From the NCBI GenBank assembly GCA_016271365.2, contig CM057454.1, forward strand, positions 693,547,501 through 693,611,500: a stretch of DNA of 64,000 nt, in the 5' to 3' direction. Positions 33,961 through 44,127 of the stretch are shown here, piece after piece (the first letter of the stretch is position 1; each line of letters starts with the position of its first letter). Under the pieces are notes generated by a model, which saw only the letters and a list, made by a program, of their open reading frames with translations, was not told the origin of the DNA and ran no database searches. The DNA is from Neoceratodus forsteri. Its lineage: Eukaryota > Chordata > Ceratodontiformes > Ceratodontidae. The position numbers were made by a program, and so were the translations under genes.

Positions 33961-36424
33961 AGGGTAAGCCCAGTGTGACCTGTCAGTGGAAGGCACCCTC
34001 ATCTGGGCTGCTCCTGGTCAGCCTCTTGTTGAGTCTCTCCTTCCTTTTGTCTGCCTTCTTCTACTTCTCCTCCTCCACTCTGGACTCTTTTAGGATGGTC
34101 TGGACCTGCTCCATGAGCTCTGCGGCCCTGTGTGCTAATGCTTCACTGGCCTTCTGCTTGCTCACATTTTTGGACACCATCCTGAAACCACATAAAGCAT
34201 TCTGTGAGCCCCAAATAAAATACCCCCTCTGGGCATGCCTCTCATACCTTCCTTCAGCATGTGCCGGAGTTGGCCAATGAGAGTGCTGCAGTACCCCCTT
34301 GCTCCTCCAAAACCCCATCATGCCCCCTTTACTAGGGCCTTATGCCTTCTCCGTTTTTCTTTTTTTGGGGGGGAACTCCCCCAGCGTGGCAGACCCCCCA
34401 TGCTCTGTGCCTGACACCGTGAGTGTCCCCTCCTCGGTACTACCTTGCACACAATTCCAGGGTTGCTAGGCCACTCAGCCTGGCCCAATTTTGGCAGCCA
34501 ACTCTGCTTGTGACCTTTGCCTTGCAAGAGGGAATGTCCCAAGACCCCCCCTTTTGCTTGGGTGCCCGGGGCTCCAAAAACTGAAAAACATTTTTAATTT
34601 TTTATTTTTTTTGTGCGAGGGACTCCAACCCCTGCCAACTTTGGCCCAGTGTCACTGCCTGGCCAAGAACAAACCTGGAGGTTTCTGGGAAGATGGTATT
34701 GCCCTGTGCCTACAAGGCCCATCCCTAACCCCCCAAAAACCAGGCTTGTGCCCTGCCGCTGGCCAAAAATAGTGGGTCCCATGTGATCTTCCCAGAATCC
34801 TCCTGCACTTGTTCCCCCTCCGTGACCCATTCTGAGGATGCGCACTACCCAAAACCCCCATAAGGTCACCCCTCCACAACAGGCCCCCATTGAAATGCAT
34901 AATGCACCATGTGGCCTGAGCCAGCCACTCGGCTCCCCTGCTGCTAGGCCCCCATCTCAGCTTTAGATGATAGACCTGGTGACACCACCAGAAAACCAGC
35001 CTCTGATTGCCAGCCAGCACCTGCATCTCATGCCTGGAAACTGAAAGGAGGAACCCTTTCCTCCCCTACTAAAAACTCTTCCCATATCATTATTTCTTCT
35101 TCTTTTTTTTTTACTTTGCAGTCTGTTCCTCTGCCCCCTCCAGAGCCTCCTGGAACCAGGCCAACTGTCTCTCCTGAGGCCGCCCCCTTCCGCTGCTCCG
35201 CCAGACTGGAGGAAATGCTCCCTCCCCACATATTCCTGGCCACATGGCCCAAACTCATGGCACCAGCCTATAGAGCTTGCCCTCCCACCATACACCAGAA
35301 CAAACACAGCCACAACCAGCCGTGGGCTAACTGCAATCCCAAACAGCAGCAAAAGAGATGGATGGGCAAACAGTTGATGTTGCCTATGAACACTGGCGGA
35401 AACCAGTGTTTCTCTTTTTTACTTTTTTTTTTTAATTGCCCACTCCAGGTTGCTTGAAACCAAGCTACAGGGCCCAGCTGCCATGTGGGACCTGACCTCC
35501 GTGGCCTACTACCACCACCAATGCCATGCACAATGTGGCCACGCCTGCCCTGTGTTGCCTGTTAAAAATCCCACTTCCAGAAGCACCGCAAAGGAAATGA
35601 ACACCACAAAACCCAGGTGCCCTCTCACTGCACTGCAAGCAAACCAGCATTTCTTGACTGACTCCCATGTGGGTGGAGGTTTCCTGTAGCTCTCAAGCCC
35701 CCCCAGCATCTCCCTTAGCCCAAAGCCCCAAACCACCATCTGCCTGCAATACACTACCTAGTACTGCTCAACAGTCATAATACTTACATGCCTGGAACTT
35801 TCAACCCACCAGCACTACTATAAACCATACTATACAGGATAAGATATCAACACTGTATGGGACAACAAAACAGTATTAACATTTATATACCTCTATAACA
35901 ATTCTCTTTTATATATATATATTTTTTTTTGAAACACCCAATATAATAGCATAACAAATACAGTAACTTGTCCAATTGTTTGGCTAGGTAGGCCTGCTTC
36001 ATGTCCCAGGTAGTAGGTCTCCCTCACCACACCTTACCTTTTTTCTTTGAGACCCTACCTTTCTTCCAAAGTCTGTGTACAAATTGGATTAAGTTCCAAG
36101 CTGCAGTAGAGAGGGCCCTCTCTCTCTCTGCAGCACCTTTTCTACCCTGATTCGGCCCCTTCCTTCCTGTTCTTCCCCCAATCAGGTGGGCTGTCAATCA
36201 CCCACCTGCTGCCTCTGCCATGCCCCCTTTTTGACCTCGTCAGCCCTCCCATTCTACCTTATTCCCTGCCCCCTCCCCCTTCTTGTCTGCCCAGGCCTTA
36301 CCTGGCCTGACCCCACCCCCCAGTTGCTCACCCTACCTCCCCCTTACAGTCAATCCCAAGGGGACCACTGACAACCTGGGTTGCCCTTTAGTAGGGCAAC
36401 CTCTTATGTCCCTATAATATAACA
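33961..36424 (-). other. GC-rich DNA, probable 5' part of the Ngaro-like element
   Basis: This stretch lies directly upstream of the RT on the minus strand. A frame at 34,321-34,061 contains SKQKASEALAHRAAELMEQV, a helical segment that could belong to a gag-like protein, and it runs on in the RT direction. Above 34,330 the DNA is G/C rich on one strand with long but unconvincing frames on both strands, and no zinc-knuckle motif was seen. A T-rich run with TATATATATA lies at 35,909-35,930. I assign it to the element only by position. Confidence 0.4.
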
Positions 36425-36429
36425 AAAGG

Positions 36430-38070
36430 GAAAATCAAGGATTGAACAAGTCTGGAGCACAACTCAAATGGGATAAGTGGACTGTTCTGATACAGAAAAC
36501 CTTTGTAGCAATAGACTTAACCTACAGTAATGATCAGTATGAGCAGTATCTGAAGCAGAAGAGTCCAGCTAGTATCCAAGATGTATGTATGAGTTGGCAA
36601 CATCTAGAGCAACACCATCAACGGTAGATAAAGATAGGCCCAGCCAAAGGAAGCACATGATAATCTGTCAGGAGAGTCAGACACCATTGCTTTAGTTTTC
36701 TGTTCATTCAAGAAAAGTTTAGAATTCCAAAAGAAGAATTGAAGTCTGGGCAAACTATTCTGGAGCAGAGACAATGTTGATGTCTAATGAATGAAAAGAA
36801 AAATAAATCATGGTATCATCATCAAAATCATCAAATCATCAAATATGCAGATGACTGTAAAATACTAATGTTTGCAGTAACCCTGAGGAAATTGAGGTAC
36901 TACAGAGTGATATTGATGCCCTCGGGGCCTGGTCCATCAAGTGTGGTGTTCAATTTAATACATCCAAATGTAGTGTCCTCCACTTTGAGAAACATAATCC
37001 TAGAAATTCGTATTTCTTATATAATGAAACATTAACTAGTAAGGTCAGTGAGCGAGATCTTGGCATTATCATTGATTCAGAACTACATTTTGATCTTCAT
37101 ATAACTAGTACCATTAGTAAAGCTAAAAAACTTTGGTGAGCTATTAAACACAACATAACCTCCAAAGATCCAAATATTCTGCTCCCTCTATATCGTGCAT
37201 ATGTTAGACCTCATTTTGATTATGTGTCTCAGATATGGTGCCCTAATATACAGAAAGACATACACAGACTTGAGAGACTTCTAAGAAGAATTATAAAATT
37301 GGTCTATCCAATAAAGAATCTGTCCTATGTTGAAATACTTTCCAAATTCAATTTAATGTCCTTGGAACAATGCCGGCTAAAGGGAGACCTCCTATTTACC
37401 TTGGACATTATTAATGATCTCTTCCTAACTTCAGAATATGGGCTTGATTTTAAACAAGTAGCTATTTCTACTAGAAGTCATCCACTTCAGCTGAAAAGAA
37501 ATAAACTTAGATTGAAGAAAATGGCATTTTATTTTTCTCAGAGAATAATAAACCCTTGGAATAGACTGCCAACATCAGTTATTATCAAACAAAATAAAAC
37601 TGTGTTTAAAAATAGATTGGATAGATTCTTGCTTTCACATAAAAATATGTCCTACTATATGTAATTTGAGGAGCTTCTATGGGCTATTCACCTTTTTGCT
37701 TCAAACTCATCCTTAGTTTCATCAGCATAGAAATGGTACTGCATCTTGCTTCACCCAAACTGGCACCTTAGTTGTTGATATAGGAAACACCTTTGATCAC
37801 AGAAAGAGGACCTGACCAGACAAAGAAACCATCTGAGAATGACCCAGCAAATAATTAAAAAACCATCCCAGAGCACTAGACTCAAAACAAGGAACACTTA
37901 GTCTGCTCATTAACAAGCCATGATCAACAATATCAAAGGCCCTGGATAGATCAACAAAAATGGCAACAATAAATTTGCCCCAACCATAGCCAAGTTAATA
38001 TCATCCAAGACCTATGGCACTGCATAGTAGAGGAATTGGACTGTCTAAAACCAGATTACCACCCAGCAGT
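36430..38070 (-). mobile_element. Rex1-type LINE RT fragment split by a CR1
   Basis: Minus-strand pieces on both sides of a plus-strand CR1 insert form one RT. The first piece (38,070-37,720) reads FIVAIFVDLSRAFDIVDHGLL (A motif; last residues in order), GWFFNYLLGHSQ, and ends in FYADE. The second piece (36,830-36,430) resumes with DDTMIYFS, then NEQKTKAMV and SYIHLGY, which follow the catalytic motif in Rex1-type RTs. The CR1 thus landed inside the YADD codons. Stops are frequent in both halves. Confidence 0.65.
36832..37722 (+). mobile_element. CR1-type LINE 3' fragment (family A)
   Basis: The insert begins at IKYADDCKI with YADD at 36,844-36,855, and continues with SKCSVLHF, ERDLGIIIDSELHFDLHI and a stop near 37,138. 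The longest frame (37,224-37,664) reads SQIWCPNIQKDIHRLERLLR, CRLKGDLLFTLDI, STRSHPLQLK and NPWNRLPTSVI, ending naturally at 37,662. It is collinear with 15,416-16,232 of the CR1 at 10,650-16,240, and both share GAGGAGC..C.ATGGGC after the stop codon, so they are the same or sister families. Confidence 0.85.
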
Positions 38071-38079
38071 CAAGGACTG

Positions 38080-38405
38080 TGATTTAAAGTAACTGTTGAT
38101 CAGTTACTTTATCATGTGCTGTTTTTTGTATGCCACACTGTTGAACCCTGCATTGTCTGTATATTATTTGTAATATCATTTGTAATCTTGCCTATGTTGT
38201 TTAAGCCTACCTCTCTGTTGAACCATGTATTGTCTATATATTATTTGTAATCTGTCTAAAATGTTAAATCTTGCTGTCTATATAATCCTTGTAATCTCCC
38301 TTGTTGCACCTAAAAATAAACACATGTTTATTTAGTGTGCTTACCTGGTCAACAAAAGCTAAATACATACATACATACAAAAATAAATTAAATAAATAAA
38401 TACAT
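38080..38405 (+). repeat. LINE 3' UTR-like tail with internal duplication
   Basis: CTGTTGAACC(C/A)TG(C/T)ATTGTCT followed by ATATTATTTGTAAT occurs twice, near 38,149 and 38,216. The segment ends with CTTACCTGGTCAACAAAAGC and ACATACATACATAC then AAATAAATAAATAC, a common form of CR1-group LINE 3' end. No coding part of a plus-strand element precedes it. Confidence 0.45.
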
Positions 38406-40430
38406 AAACTGTCTTTTAATCAAATATTCAAAATGTTTTGCTGGTTCAGGCAAAAGAGGCTGTAATTTGTAATGTATTATTCATTATTATTGTGTATAAA
38501 TGTAACTTTATTTATACGCATTGAAGCTGTGACTTCAGTGGAGTTGTGGTGTCATCTGTAAATGACTTTCATACTACAGTGGCTCTGTTTTTTAGGTAAA
38601 ATACACTGGTAGTGGTAGTAGGGGCTGGGACGACTTCCTGAGAGGAATTAGGTGCTGAGGTGGCAGCTGCAAAATTATTTAATATTTATCAACCACTGTA
38701 GACTGACGTGACTTCAGATGGTGTTACACAGGTCAGCAGATATGATATATGAGCAAATAATATAATATTATATAATATCATATCATACAACATAACATAA
38801 TATAGCATAATTTAATTTAATATAATATAATATAATATAATATAATATAATATAATATAATATAATATAATATATGATATGGATAAGTTATTTTAATACA
38901 ATCCTAACCCATTCAAAAAAATCCTTATAATACTACAGTTCAAAATGTACTAATATCATCATTCATGAGTAATAATAGTATCATTCAGAGCCCATAATAC
39001 TATCATTCAGAGCTCTGGACAATAGTATTATCACAGAAATACCACAGCGCATGCACAAGTCTGCCTCCCACAGAAGCCCATTTGCTATGGTGCCAAGTCC
39101 CTTCCTGCACACACAAACTGATGGTGTGCATTCTCATTGGTAACTTTTTCTCTGTGGAAGAGCAGAAAACAATTTAAAAAAACATGGCAGCTGTTTATGC
39201 TCGCTTATCGAGACAAATTCATGCCCTTCATTCCTTTGTTTGTTTTTTTCTCTTTGTACACATTCAACTGGTTATCTGGTTTATCCTGAATTTGCCGAAG
39301 GCTAAAAAAAATAAAAGGTAGGACTGCCTACCAAAATGTAAACAAGCAGATATTAACATGGAGGAGGGAGGGGCGTGGGTGAGCGACCACTTCTTCAGTG
39401 AGGCAGTTGGCCGGCGTGCCCGTCTCACAGCATGCAGTAGGGAAAAAAAAGCCACAGAATTTTGACTTGTATCCATATATTACAAAAAATAACCAATAGA
39501 TAAGTGAGTATTTCAACGCAGTAAGACCATCTCGAGGTTTTGTGGATTTCGGGAACCTCTTGAGTTTCACTCTCGAGGTTCCAAGTCCCCAAAATCTATT
39601 GCTGGTCTTATTGCCTTGTAATACACACTTATTTATCTATTATTCCATTTATAATATAATATATGAGGAGATAATATAATCTGATATAGTATATGATGTA
39701 TGAGAAGATAAAGTATGATATGATATAGGAGACGGTAATATAGCGCAATACGATACGATATGTGAGATTATAATATTATATATTATGATGCAATATAAAT
39801 TACTGTAATACATAATTTTTATTATCATGTATTTATTTTAGTTATCATTTATGTGCCATGAAAACATGAATTATGAAGTTTAACATGTGATATGGGCTTG
39901 CCACATGTCTCCCTTTCCTCATGTTGTTTTTCAAAGCCACTACTATTACTAGTGATAATGGGGGGTGACTTTGAGGAATTTGATCAGTGAATGCAAGATA
40001 TATATTTTTTTTCTGGAACCAAACTTTATATTTCTAGATGGATTTCTTCTATTATGAGTAGGAAAACTGGGAGAACATGAAGAAGAAAACATGGGAAACT
40101 GGTGTGCATAGGTTAAAGAAGTTCATCAACTGCTCTTACACTCAGTTCATGAATTGTTCTTTGATGCAAAGTACATTAAGCTGCTGAACATTTAAAGAAC
40201 TATAATGAACCAAGACAAATGAATTTGCATAATATATTTGTGTATTAGAATGCACTATTTCCAACTATGAGAGTTATAAAGCATCACAAAATCAGAACAT
40301 TTTCAGTTTAGAAGTAGAAAATACATGCTCTACAAGAAAATTGACTATTTGAGCACCCAAAAAGATTAACATTTATTTTCACCACGTTTTACAAGAGTTT
40401 CAGCTTTTTCCATTAGAAATAGCAATAGGC
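38406..40430. other. AT-rich DNA without recognised genes
   Basis: Apart from the pentanucleotide array listed separately, no feature can be supported. The minus-strand frames near 39,264-39,570 have no family features. Degenerate GATATGATA-like runs occur at 39,655-39,790. Confidence 0.4.
38756..38880 (+). repeat. Pentanucleotide microsatellite (AATAT)n
   Basis: The tract is imperfect at its left (TATCATATCATACAACATAA) and becomes a regular TATAATATAATATAATATAA array from about 38,819 to 38,872. It is a simple tandem repeat. Confidence 0.9.
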
Positions 40431-40438
40431 TTTTTATT

Positions 40439-40669
40439 TATGAAAGGACAGGGAACAGTGGTGCTGTTTGAAAAAAACAACAGAAGAAAAGTAATTAGCC
40501 CACAGTAGTTGCTGAGAAGGGGCTCCACAGTTTAAGCAGGCAAGATAGAATCTGTCTTGTCTGCTTAAACTGTGGAGCCCCTTCTCAGCAACTATTGTAC
40601 TGTGGGCTAATTACTTTTCTTCTGTAGTTCTTTTCAAACAGAACCACTGTTCCCCATCCTTTCATAACT
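40439..40669. repeat. Large palindrome, arms about 112-119 bp, almost no loop
   Basis: Bases 40,439-40,550 are nearly the exact reverse complement of 40,551-40,669. Shared blocks include AAGTAATTAGCCCACAGTA and GAGAAGGGGCTCCACAGTTT on the left and their complements on the right. Differences are a few substitutions and a small insertion (CACAGTAG against CACAGTACAATAG). The centre is CAAGATAGAA/TCTGTCTTG with no spacer. The transcript would fold into a long hairpin. It may be a foldback transposon or an inverted duplication. Confidence 0.9.
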
Positions 40670-40671
40670 AG

Positions 40672-40735
40672 TAGCCAACAGAAGAAGGTCTACTGGTCTA
40701 TCTGATAGACCAATAGGCCTTCTTCTGTTGGCTAC
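40672..40735. repeat. Second hairpin, arms of about 31 bp
   Basis: TAGCCAACAGAAGAAGGTCT at 40,672-40,691 is complementary to the right arm ending at 40,735, with centre TCTATCTGATAGA. It lies three bases after the larger palindrome, so the two form a pair of adjacent hairpins. Confidence 0.9.
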
Positions 40736-41118
40736 TTTTGCATCTTCTTATGTTCTTATAAGGTAAGTTACTAGTTCTAAAATGCACAATAAAAAGTATT
40801 AATTAAAAAATGTAGAGTTTGTTAAAAGAATCCAGTTGTCATACTTAACTGCTTAAGTTGTGTGATAAAATATTTATGGATTAAACAGGTCTGTCTCTGA
40901 AATGTACATAGGGCAAGAATCTGGTGAGAACATGGCTAAATAGGGTTGCCTGATGATTTTGCCAATATTATAAAAGCTGATTATTTCTGGTCACAAAAAT
41001 ATATTGATGGACTTTGTCCATAAAACTTCAGTGGATCATTTTCATGAACTTTTAAGGACTTTCATGAATCTTTATATTTATGCATTGAAATGTGTGACAT
41101 CAGGAAGTATAGCTTTAT

Positions 41119-41132
41119 AGAAACAGAGAGCT
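41119..41132 (+). repeat. Target-site duplication, left copy, of the first full-length L1
   Basis: AGAAACAGAGAGCT here is repeated exactly at 48,287-48,300 after the A-rich tail. The first base may be shared with the tail. This fixes the element limits at 41,133 and about 48,286. Confidence 0.9.
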
Positions 41133-41296
41133 TGAGATCACGTGATGCTGAGATCCGAGTAGCTGCTTCCCGGTTCTGCTCCTGTCTCCTAGCTCTATTT
41201 TCCGGGTTTTGTCGGTATTTCTTTTACAGTTCGGCACTCCCTAAGTACATCGGTAGGTACAGCGACCTCCCCTGCAGTCGATTTGGGGGAAATAGA

Positions 41297-42165
41297 TGCC
41301 AAAATGTGTCTTGCCATGCCCAAACACACCCCTCCAGTTTCGCCGGAAAAAGTCAGCAAAAGATCCAGGGCCCAACCGGCAGGTGGTGCAAGGCAAATTA
41401 CGGGGGCGGCCTCTGCAACTCCTACCCCAGATGCGACTCCTCTCACCCTCTAGTTATTCCTGCAAGAACTCAGACTGTTCCGGGATGATCTCAGATCTGT
41501 GGTATGTGAAGTGAAACAGATGGCTACAGCACTTGAGGATCTTTTTACTAGAATGGCGGATAACGAGTCTCGTCTTGTTTCTCTGGAGAATAAAACCAAG
41601 CGCACCAACAGTGAAGTGGTGGATAATCATCACAGATTAAAGAAATTAGAACAGAAAATAGAGAGGAGGAGTCACAGAAATAATGTGGTTATAATAGGGA
41701 TCCTGAAGAAGGAGGAAGGAACGAGCACCATTCTTTTCATACAAAAATTAATTCAGAAATTGGCTGGTCCTTCCCCTTTTAGCTCTGTTTACATCATAGA
41801 GAGGACCCACACAGCCCTGAGGCTGATGCCTCCACCCGGAGCTTACTCCCGACCCATAATTTTAAAATTTCTGAATTTTCAGGAAAAGCAGCTTTTTCTG
41901 GGGAAGATCAAGGAAATGCAAGAGGTGCTATGGGAGGGTAAAAGAATTCGCATTACCCAGGATTTACCAGCCACTGTAAGGCAATGAAGAACTCTATTTC
42001 ACCCCCTCATTACAAAGCTCATTGCTGCCGAAGTGAAATTTTGAATGGGGTATCCTGCATGGTTGCAAGTTCTTATTTCAGGAGCCTGGTCGACTTTTGA
42101 AGAGGTGGAGAGTGCAAAAGTGGCCTTGCAGAAGGCCTTTCCGGATTTGTTCCCTGCGCACTGAA
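41297..42165 (+). pseudogene. L1 ORF1p-like protein, broken
   Basis: The chaperone-type ORF1 begins with a basic, Pro-rich N-terminus (MPKCVLPCPNTP). After a frame change near 41,460 it reads ELRLFRDDLRSVV, then a coiled coil with MADNESRLVSLENKTKRTN and HHRLKKLEQKIERR, then SHRNNVVIIGI (RRM-like start) and PIILKFLNFQEKQLFLGKI with IRITQDLPATVRQ (C-terminal domain). Stops occur at 41,985 and within the tail, which ends FPDLFPAH at 42,163. At least two frame breaks or stops prevent translation. Its relatives at 50,682 and 63,875 have the same order. Confidence 0.85.
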
Positions 42166-42328
42166 TGGATCAAAAGGATCAGAAGGGATGCTGGCAGTAT
42201 ATTGCGCTCAAGGGGAGGATGTTTCTTTACTGATTGAAGATAAGAAGAAGTCTTTGGGTCCTGATTAATGAAGAGCTTGTTCTTGTGGGCTCTTACATAT
42301 GAAGAGACTTTCTGTTATCGTTTTAAAA

Positions 42329-42610
42329 GCTGGATGAACCCTGCATATTGCCAAAAGGTAGTACCGGGATTGAAGTAAGTCCTAGTTGGTTTTCAGTTTA
42401 ATTGGTATCGCGCATACAGTGCAATGTTCAGGATGGACTGCCTCAATTTGAAGAGAGCTAGCATTACTGTATTGGAATTAGAGTGAACCCTACTTGTTAC
42501 CAAAAGGGGGCACTGGGTTTGAAGTAAGTCCCAGATGGGTTTTTTGTTGTAGTGGTAACGTGCATGTATTGCAATTTTCAGGAAGGACTGCCACAACTCG
42601 AGGAGTGCAC
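42329..42610 (+). repeat. 150-bp tandem duplication in the L1 inter-ORF spacer
   Basis: A block beginning TGAACCCT and containing TTGAAGTAAGTCC and GCAAT.TTCAGGA.GGACTG occurs from 42,333 and again from 42,483, offset 150 bp. The copies differ at roughly a quarter of positions. It lies in the non-coding spacer between ORF1 and ORF2. Confidence 0.75.
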
Positions 42611-43305
42611 GACTCATGCTCATTTGTGCTGACCCTGCAGAGAGACTGGCTCTGACATTAAGACGCCACAAGAGGGAGCCAAATCCTTGCTTTTAATTTT
42701 ACTGACTTCACAAATAGAATTCGATTTGGTATATCCAGAGTGTAATCTGTTTGTGGGGAAGGTCAATTGCCTACATTTCTGGGGGATATGGGTTTTTCAT
42801 ATTTTTTTCAACCTAGAATTCTGGTACCTTTCTGTTTTTCCCCACGTATAACCTTGGGCAGTGTGCTTCCTGGTAAGCTTATTTCTCTCCTCTGTTTGTA
42901 AACCTGGTGTTTAGACAATAGTTTGGGTTATGATCTCTTAATTGTTGTGTTCCAAATTGTTTAGGTTACTCAACCACCAATATTCCTGCTGGTAGTACAA
43001 ACTGCACTGGGGTTCAATACAGGCTGAATGTTAGTTCTGTTTAGGGGCGGGGTGATGGTGGGACAGATGGGAAAGGAAAGCTTAGGATAGTCTGCATAGC
43101 GTAATCCATATAGTGAGGGGGTATGGAGGGGGCAATGGCATGGGATGGTGGATACTACACAAGTTTTGTGTAATATTTGTAGGGAGGGTGGTTGTGGAGG
43201 GGGGTGGGATATTAGAATTGAGCACAAATTTTCACAGGTCCTGGGTTTGCATGGAGAGGTCAGGTTACAAAGGCAAAGTTAATCTTGAACGGGTTAGTCG
43301 CTTAA

Positions 43306-44127
43306 TTGGGAAAGATGGCTAATCCTTTTACTATAGCCTCTTGGAACATAAAAGGGGTCTGGAAAAGAACCAAACAGTTCCAGGTATTAAAACACTTAAA
43401 ACCTCTGAGTATTGACACTGTTTATATGCAAGAGTCGCATTTGTTAGATCCAGAAGCTTCACAGCTTCGCAGGCAACAATTCAATCAATACTTTACAGCG
43501 GGGGGGTACAACTCAGAGTGCAGGGGTGGTGATTCTTATACATGGAAAGATACCTTTCAAGAAGATCAAGGAGGTCAAGGACCCACTAGGAAGATATTTA
43601 CTAGTGCATGGTTTGCTTTTTAACAAAGAAATCTTGCTGGGTAGTATTTATGGCCCTAACCAGGACACACCTAGCTTTTTCACACAGTTAATACAGGTGT
43701 TATTACCATTTATTTTTTTACCCATGATCATTGGGGAGGGGACTTTAACTTAGTTTACGATCCTTAGGTGGATAAAACAGGTCAACAGAGAAAGGGGCTA
43801 TCACCTGCTCAGAGGGCACTCAGGGAGCTAACGGACCAGTTAGGTCTCTGTGACATTCGGAGTGTACAGGAGAGGGTGTATACTTATACCTCCCCTGTCC
43901 ATCACTCTTCCTCCAGAATTGATTACATCCTCCAATCCTACTCTCTAATACCGGGGGTGATAGATGCAGTGATATTACCAGGTCCCCTATCGGATCATTC
44001 TATAGCTGCCTGTCAATTGTCACTAGTCTCATTACCCAATAAGGGGTCAAGATGGAAATTGAATGATTTATTGCTCTTTGAGACGGATTCAGTTAAGCTT
44101 ATTCAAGAACACATTCAAAGATATTAA
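43306..44127 (+). pseudogene. L1 ORF2 endonuclease domain
   Basis: The start MANPFTIASWNIKGVW is at 43,306. Catalytic blocks of the APE-type nuclease are all visible: ASWNIKG, YMQESHLL (Glu), GDFNLVYDP, SSRIDYILQS and LSDHSIAAC (Asp-His). Thus every expected active-site residue is retained, but a frameshift near 43,530, a stop at 43,766 and a stop at 44,125 break the reading. The nuclease would have chosen the nick site recorded by the flanking 14-bp duplication. Confidence 0.88.

Noticed and set aside
34318..35754. Many open frames of 70-130 codons on both strands
   Set aside because: GC-rich, stop-poor DNA; frames on opposite strands overlap and none has a recognisable domain.
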